Part shown: in pieces, positions 1-8,400 of the stretch
Layout of the letters: each line of letters opens with the position of its first letter
Numbering within the stretch: the first letter of the stretch is position 1
From: Streptomyces populi
Lineage (GTDB): Bacteria > Actinomycetota > Actinomycetes > Streptomycetales > Streptomycetaceae
DNA: 34,580 nt
Reading direction: 5' to 3'
NCBI RefSeq assembly: GCF_002911015.1
Contig: NZ_KZ626928.1
Location: 1-34,580, forward strand
Program-made: the position numbers and the translations under genes
The notes under the pieces: model-generated
The model's database searches: none
The model's input: the letters and a program-made list of their open reading frames with translations, nothing else
What the model was told of the DNA's origin: nothing

Positions 1-937
1 TGAGGGAGAGCGTCGTGACGGGAGGCTCGGTGCTGGCGTAGACCGTCGACTCGCTGCAGCAGACCAGCAGCAGGTCGTCGGGCACGCGCAGACCGTAGCG
101 GCGGGCGGCGGCCAGCAGGTCGGTGCCGTTCGGGTCGAAGAGGCCGTACACGGCGTCCGGGCGGTCGGGCCGGGCGAGGAGCCGGTCGGCGGCCACGGCT
201 CCGGCGCACGGATCGTGCGCCGGGTAGGCCTCGTACACGGGATCCTGGCCCACGCGCTCGCACCAGCGCAGGTACGCGGTGGTGGAGAGGTGGGTGTACG
301 TGTCCGTGGTGGTGCCGGTGAGCAGACCGATGCGGCGGGCACCCGCGTCCGCCAGGTGGTCGAGGATGCCGAGGACCGCGGCCTCGTGGTCGTTGTCCAC
401 CCAGGCGGTGACCGGGAGCGATCCCACGGGCCGGCCGTCGGAGACGACGGGCAGCCCCTGGCGGACCAGCTCGCTGACGACCGGATCCTGGTCGGACGGG
501 TCGATGACCACGGTCCCGTCCAGGGCGACGTTCGACCACACGTCGTGGCGGGAGGTCGCGGGGAGGATGACCAGGGCGTATCCCCGGGCGAGCGCGGCCG
601 AGGTGGCGGCTCTGGCCATCTCGGCGAAGTACGCGAACTCGGTGAAGGTGAAAGGTTCATCCCCGTACGTGGTGACGGTCAGGCCGATCAGGCCGGACTT
701 GCCGGTACGGAGGGTTCGGGCCGCGGCCGAGGGGCGGTAGCCCAGCCGGTCGGCGACTTCGCGGACGTGGCGTCGGGTGGCGTCCGGGAGCCGCCCCTTG
801 CCGTTGAGGGCATCGGACACGGTTGTGATGGAGACCCCTGCTGCCGCGGCCACGTCTCTGATGCCCGCCCTGCCCGGCCGACCGCCTCGGCGGGAGGTCT
901 CCGCCCGGCTCACCTGGTGCTTCCCTGCTGCTGTCAT
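1..937 (-). CDS. LacI-family transcriptional regulator, 3' end outside window
   Basis: DNA-binding repressor with a periplasmic-binding-like sensor domain. About 312 codons are visible, read from the ATG at 937; the C-terminus runs off the left edge. Residues 25-45 contain the LacI helix-turn-helix and hinge signature (IRDVAAAAGVSITTVSDALNG), followed by GYRPSAAARTL near 67-76. The sensor domain then begins (GLIGLTV) and continues with DGTVVID, VDNDHEA and GARRIGLLTG segments. There is no Shine-Dalgarno sequence before the ATG. A TACTAT -10 box sits 9 nt upstream, so the transcript is probably (near-)leaderless. It points away from the hisC-like gene across a control region with inverted repeats that may be its operators. 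The ligand cannot be told from sequence; LacI regulators usually sense sugars or their phosphates. Confidence 0.9.
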   Translation of the reverse strand, partial: MTAAGKHQVSRAETSRRGGRPGRAGIRDVAAAAGVSITTVSDALNGKGRLPDATRRHVREVADRLGYRPSAAARTLRTGKSGLIGLTVTTYGDEPFTFTEFAYFAEMARAATSAALARGYALVILPATSRHDVWSNVALDGTVVIDPSDQDPVVSELVRQGLPVVSDGRPVGSLPVTAWVDNDHEAAVLGILDHLADAGARRIGLLTGTTTDTYTHLSTTAYLRWCERVGQDPVYEAYPAHDPCAGAVAADRLLARPDRPDAVYGLFDPNGTDLLAAARRYGLRVPDDLLLVCCSESTVYASTEPPVTTLSL

Positions 938-946
938 GGCGAGCCG

Positions 947-952
947 ATAGTA
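947..952 (-). promoter_or_regulatory. -10 box of the LacI-family gene
   Basis: TACTAT on the minus strand, 9 nt before the ATG at 937, fits an actinobacterial TAnnnT -10 element and would start transcription within a few bases of the start codon. No convincing -35 was seen. Confidence 0.45.
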
Positions 953-1028
953 GGGCTCATGCGGTGGGGTAGTGCGGACGCATATGCACGCGTTGACAGG
1001 CACGTTTCTGCATGATCGACAGTCGGTA

Positions 1029-1065
1029 ACTTCCTTTGAAGTGAAGGTAGTTGAGTGCTACTACC
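1029..1065. promoter_or_regulatory. two adjacent inverted repeats, candidate operators
   Basis: ACTTC-4 nt-GAAGT (1029-1042) is followed at once by GGTAGT-8 nt-ACTACC (1046-1065). Both lie 90-130 bp upstream of the LacI-family start. Their arms are unlike the usual LacI operator with a central CG, so autoregulation by the neighbouring regulator is only an inference. The rest of 938-1413 also holds the twin palindromes at 1203-1220 and a single DnaA box at 1312-1320; no gene was recognised there. Confidence 0.35.
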
Positions 1066-1202
1066 CCAATACGTGACTTGTCGGCGCGTGCAGGCCTGTC
1101 GAGTGGGCCATGTCTCGAAGAGGTCTCAACTCACCTGTACGAGGGATGCGCGCCACGGCGTGAGCCACCGGCGCATGTGGTAATCGACGACGCGCCCCCT
1201 TT

Positions 1203-1220
1203 TCGTACGACTTCGTACGA
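1203..1220. repeat. two TCGTACGA palindromes 10 bp apart
   Basis: The perfect 8-bp palindrome TCGTACGA occurs at 1203-1210 and 1213-1220, one helical turn apart, about 195 bp upstream of the aminotransferase start. The spacing places both dyads on one DNA face, as in a cooperative operator. The binding protein is unknown. Confidence 0.4.
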
Positions 1221-1311
1221 GGGCGGTCCCGGACCGTGCGGCGCCGACGGCCGTCCAGGCGTCCTCGGCGTCCGTGGAGGACCGTCCCGTCGGACACGAG
1301 GTGGTGTCCGG

Positions 1312-1320
1312 TTGTCCACA
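1312..1320 (+). promoter_or_regulatory. single DnaA box
   Basis: TTGTCCACA matches the preferred Streptomyces DnaA box exactly. It stands alone about 94 bp upstream of the aminotransferase start. Confidence 0.5.
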
Positions 1321-1413
1321 GCCCATTCGCAGCGGCGCGGAATCCTCATAAGGTGAGAAGCATTGGTAGCCGGTGGTGGTCATGAGCCGCTGGTGGTCAC
1401 GAGGAGGACTGCG

Positions 1414-2490
1414 GTGAGCGAGACGAACCCCAAGCTGCGTGCCGAGCTGGCGGGTATCCCCACCTACAAGCCCGGCAAGCCCGCCGCCGCCGGCGCGGTG
1501 GCGTACAAGCTGTCCTCCAACGAGAACCCGTATCCGCCGCTGCCCGGTGTCCTCGAGAGCCTGACCGCGGCGACCGGTTCGTTCAACCGCTACCCGGACA
1601 TGGCGTGCACCGGGCTCATGAACGAGCTGGCGGACCGTTTCGGCGTCCCCGTCTCCCACCTGGCGACCGGCACCGGCTCGGTCGGCGTCGCGCAGCAGCT
1701 GCTGCAGGCCACGAGCGGTCCCGGTGACGAGGTCATCTACGCCTGGCGGTCCTTCGAGGCGTACCCGATCATCACGCAGATCAGCGGGGCGACCTCGGTG
1801 CAGGTGCCGCTGACCCCGGGCGAGGTGCACGACCTGGACGCGATGGCCGACGCCGTCACCGACCGGACCCGGCTGATTTTCCTCTGCAACCCGAACAACC
1901 CGACCGGCACCGTGGTCCGCCGGGCCGAGCTGGAGCGGTTCCTGGACCGGGTGCCCAGCGACGTGCTGGTCGTCCTGGACGAGGCGTACCGCGAGTTCAT
2001 CCGTGACGTCGAGGTGCCGGACGGTGTGGAGATCTACCGCGACCGGCCCAATGTCTGCGTGCTGCGCACCTTCTCCAAGGCGTACGGGCTGGCCGGCCTG
2101 CGGGTCGGCTTCGCGATCGCGCACGAGCCGGTGGCGGCCGCGCTGCGCAAGACGGCGGTCCCGTTCGGTGTGAGCCAGCTCGCCCAGGACGCCGCCGTGG
2201 CGAGCCTGCGCGCCGAGGACGAACTGCTCGGCCGGGTCGGTTCCCTGGTCTCCGAGCGCACCCGGGTGGTCGACACCCTGCGCGCTCAGGGCTGGACGGT
2301 GCCCGAGACGCAGGCCAACTTCGTGTGGCTGCGTCTGGGGGAGCGCACCCTCGACTTCGCCGCGCACTGCGAGCAGGCCGGTGTCGTCGTGCGTCCGTTC
2401 GCCGGCGAGGGCGTCCGGGTCACCATCGGCGAGACCGAGGCGAACGACATCTTCCTGAAGGCGACCGAGAGCTTCCACAAGGGGCTGTAG
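1414..2490 (+). CDS. hisC: histidinol-phosphate aminotransferase-family (PLP fold type I)
   Basis: PLP enzyme of 358 aa that would transfer an amino group between glutamate/2-oxoglutarate and histidinol phosphate or an aromatic keto acid in the cytoplasm. Family motifs are YKLSSNENPYPP (31-42), LCNPNNPTGT (157-166), DEAYREF (189-195) and the PLP-binding lysine in TFSKAYGLAGLRVGF (Lys222). Start: GTG at 1414, 6 nt after GAGGAGG (1401-1407). An in-frame TTG at 1363 lacks such a site. The gene stands alone rather than inside a his operon, so it is probably the HisC2 or aromatic-aminotransferase (Pat) type paralog; sequence alone does not decide. It ends before a strong terminator that separates it from the cyd genes. 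Confidence 0.88.
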   Translation: MSETNPKLRAELAGIPTYKPGKPAAAGAVAYKLSSNENPYPPLPGVLESLTAATGSFNRYPDMACTGLMNELADRFGVPVSHLATGTGSVGVAQQLLQATSGPGDEVIYAWRSFEAYPIITQISGATSVQVPLTPGEVHDLDAMADAVTDRTRLIFLCNPNNPTGTVVRRAELERFLDRVPSDVLVVLDEAYREFIRDVEVPDGVEIYRDRPNVCVLRTFSKAYGLAGLRVGFAIAHEPVAAALRKTAVPFGVSQLAQDAAVASLRAEDELLGRVGSLVSERTRVVDTLRAQGWTVPETQANFVWLRLGERTLDFAAHCEQAGVVVRPFAGEGVRVTIGETEANDIFLKATESFHKGL

Positions 2491-2583
2491 CCGCTCGGCC
2501 GACCGGCCGCGCACCGGGACGGCCGGGCGACCGCCCGCCGGGCCGGGCCCGTCCGGGCCCGTGAGGGCGGCGCCCCGTGAGTC

Positions 2584-2628
2584 CGCGGAGGGGCCCGTAC
2601 GCGATCGACGCGTACGGGCCCCTCCGCG
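2584..2628 (+). terminator. strong hairpin terminator after the hisC-like gene
   Basis: Perfect 20-bp inverted repeat (2584-2603 and 2609-2628) around a 5-nt loop, about 95 bp after the aminotransferase stop. There is no T tract, as is common in Streptomyces. It insulates the cyd promoter from upstream readthrough. Confidence 0.75.
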
Positions 2629-2659
2629 CGTGGGCCCATCGGTGCGTGGGCCCATCGGT
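2628..2659. repeat. 16-bp tandem duplication between terminator and cyd promoter
   Basis: GCGTGGGCCCATCGGT occurs twice head to tail (2628-2643 and 2644-2659), each copy with a GGGCCC palindrome. It lies 60-90 bp upstream of the Rex operator. Function unknown; it may be a slippage duplication. Confidence 0.6.
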
Positions 2660-2702
2660 CCGGCTTAAGGACCCCCACCCCGGGGCCCGAACGGGCATGC
2701 GT

Positions 2703-2708
2703 CATAAT
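2703..2708 (+). promoter_or_regulatory. probable -10 box of cydA
   Basis: CATAAT lies 11 bp before the Rex palindrome, so the operator would cover the transcription start. No good -35 is visible 17 bp upstream. An untranslated leader of roughly 100 nt would result. Confidence 0.4.
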
Positions 2709-2718
2709 TGCTTGTGAA

Positions 2719-2734
2719 TGTGAACGCGTTCACA
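2719..2734. promoter_or_regulatory. Rex operator (ROP) of the cyd operon
   Basis: TGTGAACGCGTTCACA is a perfect 16-bp palindrome matching the Rex consensus TTGTGAAnnnnnnTTCACAA family, 84 bp upstream of cydA. Rex is the NADH/NAD+ sensing repressor first described on Streptomyces cyd genes. It releases DNA when NADH rises, for example under oxygen limitation. Confidence 0.88.
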
Positions 2735-2818
2735 AGCGTGTCCTGTTGCTCCCGTGATGTCTGTTGTGAAGCGGGCACACTGCCGCTGTGACCACGGCGA
2801 CGTAAGGAGACTGACGAC

Positions 2819-4324
2819 GTGGAATTGGCTTTGGCGCCGGAGACCATGGCGCGATGGCAGTTCGGCATTATCACCGTCTACCACTTCTTCTTCGTCCCCC
2901 TGACGATCTCGCTCGCCGCGCTCGTCGCCGGCCTGCAGACCGCCTGGGTACGTACGGAGAATCAGAAGTACCTCAAGGCCACCAAGTTCTGGGGCAAGCT
3001 CTTCCTGATCAACATCGCCATGGGCGTCGTCACCGGCATCGTCCAGGAGTTCCAGTTCGGCATGAACTGGTCCGCCTACTCACGCTTCGTCGGTGACATC
3101 TTCGGGGCCCCGCTCGCCTTCGAGGCCCTGCTCGCCTTCTTCTTCGAGTCCACCTTCATCGGGCTGTGGATCTTCGGCTGGGACAAGCTCCCGAAGAAGC
3201 TCCACCTCGCCTGCATCTGGATGGTCTCCATCGGCACCATGCTGTCCGCGTACTTCATCCTCGCGGCCAACTCGTGGATGCAGCACCCGGTCGGCTACCG
3301 GATCAACAAGGAGAAGGGGCGCGCGGAACTCACCGACTTCTGGCATGTGCTGACCCAGAACACCGCGCTCGCCCAGGTGTTCCACACCCTCACGGCGGCC
3401 TTCCTGACCGGCGGGGCGTTCATGGTGGGCATCGCCGCGATCCACCTGGCCCGCAAGCGGCACGTCGCCGTCATGAAGACCTCGCTGCGGCTCGGTCTAG
3501 TCACCGTCGTCATCGCCGGTCTCCTCACGGCGATCAGCGGTGACACCCTCGGCAAGGTCATGTTCAAGCAGCAGCCGATGAAGATGGCCGCGGCCGAGGC
3601 GCTGTGGGACGGCCAGGAATCCGCACCCTTCTCGATCTTCGCCTACGGAGACGTCAGCAAGGGCCACAACACCGTCGAGCTGTCGATCCCGGGGATACTG
3701 TCGTTCCTCGCCAACGACGACTTCGACTCGTACGTGCCCGGCATCAACGACACGAACAAGGCCGAGCAGGAGAAGTACGGTCCCGGCGACTACCGCCCCA
3801 TCATCCCGGTCACCTTCTGGGCGTTCCGCTGGATGATCGGCTTCGGCATGGCCTCCTTCGTGATCGGCATCGTCGGGCTCTGGCTGACCCGCAAGAAGTT
3901 CATGCTGCCGCAGCACCTGAGGGTCGGCGAGGACGAGGCACCGCATCTGGTCCTGTTCAAGAACAAGGCGCTCGGACCGAAGCTCACCAAGTGGGGCTGG
4001 CGGATCGCGATCTGGACCCTGGCGTTCCCGCTGATCGCCAACTCCTGGGGCTGGATCTTCACCGAGATGGGCCGTCAGCCGTGGGTCGTGTACGGCGTTC
4101 TCCAGACCCGGTACGGGGTGTCCCCCACAGTCTCCCAGGGCGAGGTCATCACCTCGCTGACCGTCTACTCGCTGCTCTACGCGATCCTCGCCGTCATCGA
4201 GGTCAAGCTGCTCGCGAAGTACGTCAAGGCAGGGCCGCCCGAGCTCACCGAGTCCGACCTCAACCCGCCCACGAGGATCGGCGGCGACTCCGGCGCCGAC
4301 AAGCCGATGGCCTTCTCCTACTAG
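2819..4324 (+). CDS. cydA: cytochrome bd ubiquinol/menaquinol oxidase subunit I
   Basis: CydA (501 aa) is the catalytic membrane subunit that oxidises quinol and reduces oxygen at haems b558, b595 and d. Recognisable landmarks are His22 in YHFFFVPLTI (E. coli His19 equivalent), the acidic FEALLAFFFE helix (Glu102, Glu110), His189 in AQVFHTLTA, the KQQPMKMAAAE start of the Q-loop near 250-260, and GRQPW at 418-422. The Q-loop is of the short type usual outside proteobacteria. Start: GTG at 2819, 9 nt after AAGGAG. The downstream order cydB, cydCD is a complete bd operon. The Rex palindrome upstream indicates redox control with high expression when oxygen is scarce. Confidence 0.96.
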   Translation: MELALAPETMARWQFGIITVYHFFFVPLTISLAALVAGLQTAWVRTENQKYLKATKFWGKLFLINIAMGVVTGIVQEFQFGMNWSAYSRFVGDIFGAPLAFEALLAFFFESTFIGLWIFGWDKLPKKLHLACIWMVSIGTMLSAYFILAANSWMQHPVGYRINKEKGRAELTDFWHVLTQNTALAQVFHTLTAAFLTGGAFMVGIAAIHLARKRHVAVMKTSLRLGLVTVVIAGLLTAISGDTLGKVMFKQQPMKMAAAEALWDGQESAPFSIFAYGDVSKGHNTVELSIPGILSFLANDDFDSYVPGINDTNKAEQEKYGPGDYRPIIPVTFWAFRWMIGFGMASFVIGIVGLWLTRKKFMLPQHLRVGEDEAPHLVLFKNKALGPKLTKWGWRIAIWTLAFPLIANSWGWIFTEMGRQPWVVYGVLQTRYGVSPTVSQGEVITSLTVYSLLYAILAVIEVKLLAKYVKAGPPELTESDLNPPTRIGGDSGADKPMAFSY

Positions 4325-4344
4325 GCTCGGGGAGCTGCTGAGTC

Positions 4345-5352
4345 ATGGAACTTCACGACGTCTGGTTCGTCCTCATCGCGGTCCTCTGGATCGGTTACTT
4401 CTTCCTGGAGGGCTTCGACTTCGGGGTCGGCATCCTCACCAAGCTGCTGGCCCGCGACCGTGTCGAGAAGCGAGTGCTGATCAACACGATCGGCCCCGTG
4501 TGGGACGGCAACGAGGTGTGGCTGCTCACGGCCGGCGGCGCGACCTTCGCGGCCTTCCCCGAGTGGTACGCCACCCTTTTCTCGGGCTTCTACCTGCCGC
4601 TGCTGATCATCCTGGTCTGTCTGATCGTGCGCGGTGTCGCCTTCGAGTACCGGGCGAAGCGGTCCGAGGAGCACTGGCAGCGCAACTGGGAGACGGCGAT
4701 CTTCTGGACCTCGCTGATCCCCGCGTTCCTGTGGGGAGTGGCCTTCGGCAACATCGTGCGCGGAGTGAAGATCGACCGGAACTTCGAGTACGTGGGCAAC
4801 TTCTGGGACCTGCTCAACGTGTACTCGATCCTCGGCGGTCTGGTCACGCTCACGCTGTTCACCTTCCACGGGGCCGTGTTCGTCGGACTCAAGACGGTGG
4901 GGGACATCCGGGAGCGGTCGCGGAAGCTCGCGCTGAAGGTCGGCCTGGCAACAGCAGTGCTGGCGCTGGTCTTCCTGATCTGGACCCAGATCGACAGCGG
5001 TGACGGTGCCTCGCTGGCAGCGCTGATCGTGGCCGTGGTCGCCCTCGTCGGGGCGCTGGCGATGGTCAACGGCGGGCGTGAGGGATGGGCCTTCATCCTC
5101 TCGGGGATCACCATCGTGGCCGCCGTCGCGATGCTCTTCCTGTCGCTCTTCCCCGATGTCATGCCGTCCTCGCTCAGCGCGGACTGGAGCCTCACGGTCA
5201 CCAATGCCTCGTCGAGCCAGTACACCCTGAAGATCATGACCTGGTGTGCCGTGATCGCCACGCCGATCGTCCTGCTCTACCAGAGCTGGACCTACTGGGT
5301 GTTCCGCAAGCGCATCGGCACGCACCACATCGCCGTGGACGTGTCGCACTGA
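4345..5352 (+). CDS. cydB: cytochrome bd oxidase subunit II
   Basis: CydB (335 aa) is the second membrane subunit of the bd oxidase and stabilises the haem-bearing CydA. The N-terminus has the hallmark first helix with LEGFDFGVGIL (residues 21-31), followed by NEVWLLTAGGATFAAFP. About eight to nine hydrophobic helices follow, and the length is close to the family norm. Start: ATG at 4345, 20 bp after the cydA stop, with GGGGAG about 10 nt upstream. The tight spacing indicates one transcript with cydA. The gene ends 17 bp before the first parS site. Confidence 0.95.
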   Translation: MELHDVWFVLIAVLWIGYFFLEGFDFGVGILTKLLARDRVEKRVLINTIGPVWDGNEVWLLTAGGATFAAFPEWYATLFSGFYLPLLIILVCLIVRGVAFEYRAKRSEEHWQRNWETAIFWTSLIPAFLWGVAFGNIVRGVKIDRNFEYVGNFWDLLNVYSILGGLVTLTLFTFHGAVFVGLKTVGDIRERSRKLALKVGLATAVLALVFLIWTQIDSGDGASLAALIVAVVALVGALAMVNGGREGWAFILSGITIVAAVAMLFLSLFPDVMPSSLSADWSLTVTNASSSQYTLKIMTWCAVIATPIVLLYQSWTYWVFRKRIGTHHIAVDVSH

Positions 5353-5369
5353 ATCCGATGTAGCGGCAT

Positions 5370-5383
5370 GTTTCACGTGAAAC
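5370..5383. promoter_or_regulatory. parS centromere site 1
   Basis: GTTTCACGTGAAAC is a perfect match to the bacterial parS core bound by ParB. Here it is the centre of a 24-bp perfect palindrome (5365-5388) in the gap between cydB and cydCD. Streptomyces chromosomes carry many parS sites concentrated around oriC, so this also places the window near the origin. Confidence 0.9.
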
Positions 5384-5403
5384 ATGCCTGATGGGCCAAA
5401 GGT

Positions 5404-8400
5404 GTGTTTCACGTGAAACCAATCGATCCGCGCCTGCTCCGGTACGCCCGAGCCACCCGCTTCTTCCTCGCGGCGGTCGTGGGGCTGGGTGTCGCCGGAG
5501 CGGCCCTGGTCATCGCCCAGGCGATGCTCATCGCCGAAGTCGTGGTCGGCGCCTTCCAGCACGGTTTCTCCGTCGCCGAACTGCGTACTCCCCTGATGCT
5601 GCTGACGGCCGTGGCGCTCGGGCGTGCCGCGGTGGCCTGGCTCACCGAGCTCGCCGCACACCGTGCGAGCGCCGCGGTCAAGTCGGAGCTGAGGGGGCGG
5701 CTGGTGGAGAAGGCCGCGGCGCTCGGACCCGGGTGGCTCAGCGGTCAGCGCACAGGATCCCTGGTCGCTCTCGCGACACGGGGCGTCGACGCGCTCGACG
5801 ACTACTTCTCGCGTTGTCTGCCCCAGCTGGGACTCGCGCTGGTGGTGCCGGTGGCCGTGCTGGCGCGGATCGTCACCGAGGACTGGGTGTCCGCGGCGAT
5901 CATCGTCGCCACCCTGCCGCTCATCCCCCTGTTCATGGTGCTGATCGGCTGGGCCACGCGCAGCCAGATGAACCGCCAGTGGCGGATGCTGTCCCGGCTG
6001 TCCGGACACTTCCTGGACGTGGTCGCGGGACTGCCCACGCTCAAGGTGTTCGGCCGGGCCAAGGCGCAGGCCGAGTCGATCCGGAAGATCACCGGCGAGT
6101 ACCGGCAGGCGACCATGAGGACGCTCCGGATCGCCTTCCTGTCCTCCTTCGCCCTGGAACTGCTGGCCACCATCTCGGTCGCCCTGGTCGCGGTGACCAC
6201 CGGAATGCGCCTCGTCCACGGAGAGATGGACCTGTACACAGGGCTCGTCATCCTCGTGCTGGCCCCCGAGGCCTATCTGCCGCTGCGGCAGGTGGGCGCC
6301 CAGTACCACGCCGCCGCCGAGGGACTCGCGGCGGCGGAGGCGATCTTCGAGGTGCTGGAGACTCCGGCGCCGAGGTCCGGTTCGCTGCCTGTGCCCGCGG
6401 GGGAGATCGCCTTCGAGGGCGTGACCGTGCGGTACCCGGGGCGCTCGTCGGACGCGGTCTCGGACGTCTCCTTCACGGTCGGGACCGGCGAGACGGTCGC
6501 CCTCGTAGGCCCCAGCGGCGCGGGCAAGTCGACCCTGCTGAACGTCCTGCTCGGGTTCGTCGCGCCCACCGCCGGTCAGGCCCGGGCGGGGGGAGTCGAA
6601 CTCACCGACGCCGACCTCACGCAGTGGCGCTCACGGATCGCCTGGGTGCCGCAGCGACCGCACCTGTACGCCGGGTCCATCGCCGAGAACGTACGGCTGG
6701 CGCGACCCGACGCCGACGACGACGCGCTGCGCAGGGCTCTCGTCGACGCGGGCGCGGCAGGATTCGTCGACGCGCTGCCCGCCGGGGCCGACACGGTCCT
6801 CGGCGAGGACGGCGCCGGACTGTCGGCCGGTCAGCGCCAGCGTCTCGCGCTGGCGCGGGCGTTCCTGGCGGACCGGCCCGTGCTGCTGCTCGACGAGCCG
6901 ACGGCCTCGCTCGACGGGGAGACCGAGGCCGAGGTCGTCGCGGCGGTCCGGCGGCTGGCCGTGGGGCGGACCGTACTGCTGGTCGTGCACCGGCCGGCCC
7001 TGCTGGAGGCGGCGGACCGGGTGGTACGCCTGGAAGCCGCCGTGACCGACGAGCCGCGGCCGGCGCTCGTGGACGGCGTTCCCGGTTCCGCCGAGCCGAC
7101 GCGCGCACAGCCGCCCCGGGCGGCCGAGCCGGGTGGCGCGCCCCCGGTGGACGGAGAGGCGCTCGTCGCGATGTCCCGGGACCGGGGCGGTGCGCTCGCC
7201 CGCGTCCGGGCGATGGCGGCTCCCCGACGTGGGCCGCTCGCGCTCGCGCTGCTCCTCGGCGGTCTCGCGCTCGGCAGTGCCGTCGGCCTCATGGCGACCT
7301 CCGGATGGCTCATCTCCAGGGCGTCCCAGCAGCCGCCGGTCTTCTATCTGATGGTGGCCGTGACGGCCACCAGGACGTTCGGCATCGGGCGGGCGGTGTT
7401 CCGGTACGCGGAACGGCTCGTGTCGCACGACGCCGTGCTGCGGATGCTGGCCGACACACGGGTCGCCGTCTACCGGCGACTGGAACGGCTCGCGCCCGCG
7501 GGACTGCGGACCACCCGGCGCGGTGACATGCTGTCACGGCTCGTCGCCGACGTGGACGCCCTGCAGGACTACTGGTTGCGCTGGCTGCTGCCGGTCGGAG
7601 CCGCGGCCCTGGTGTCGGCCGCCTCCGTCGGGTTCACCACCTGGCTGCTGCCCGAAGCCGGGGCCGTTCTCGCCGTTGGCCTGCTGGCGGCCGGCGTCGG
7701 TGTTCCCCTGGTGACCGGCGCCGTGGCGCGCCGCGCCGAGCGACGACTGGCTCCCGCGCGCGGCGCGCTCGCGACCCAGGTGGCCGATCTGTTCACGGGG
7801 ACCGCCGAACTGACCGTCGCGGGCGCGCTGCCCGTCCGCATCGCCAGGACGCGGCGGGCCGACGGCGTTCTCACGGCCATCGCCTCGCGAGCCGCCACCG
7901 CGACCGCCCTCGGCGACGGACTCACGGCACTGGTCTCCGGGCTCACGGTCGCGGCCGCCGCCGTCGTGGGCGCCCAGGCGGTCGCCGCGGGCCGACTGCA
8001 CGGCGTGGCCATGGCCGTCGTCGTCCTCACCCCGCTCGCCGCCTTCGAGGCCGTCATGGGGCTGCCGCTCGCCGTCCAGTACCGGCAGCGGGTGCGCAGG
8101 AGCGCCGAGCGCGTGTACGAGGTGCTGGACGCCGCCGATCCCGTACGCGAGCCCGAAGAGCCGCAGCCGGCGCCCCTGTCACCGTTCCCGCTCCGTGTGG
8201 CCGGGCTCCGGGCCCGTCACGCGGGGCAGGACCGGGACGCGCTGGCCGGGATCGATCTGACCCTCGAAGAGGGCCGCAGGATCGCCGTGGTCGGCACGTC
8301 CGGGGCGGGCAAGACGACGCTCGCGCAGGTGCTGCTGCGCTTCCTGGACCCGGAGGCGGGGACGTACACGCTGGGCGGGACGGACGCGTACCGAACGGAC

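Noticed and set aside
993..1021. TTGACA at 993-998 as a plus-strand promoter toward the aminotransferase
   Set aside because: No acceptable -10 lies 16-18 bp downstream and the start codon is about 400 bp away.
4321..6309. 662-aa minus-strand ORF opposite cydB/cydCD
   Set aside because: His/Gly/Gln/Arg-rich composition typical of the antisense frame of GC-rich genes; the plus strand carries unmistakable cydB and cydCD.
5391..7526. 711-aa plus-strand ORF overlapping cydCD in another frame
   Set aside because: Arg/Gly/Ala-only composition and no motifs; cydCD has intact ABC motifs across the same bases.
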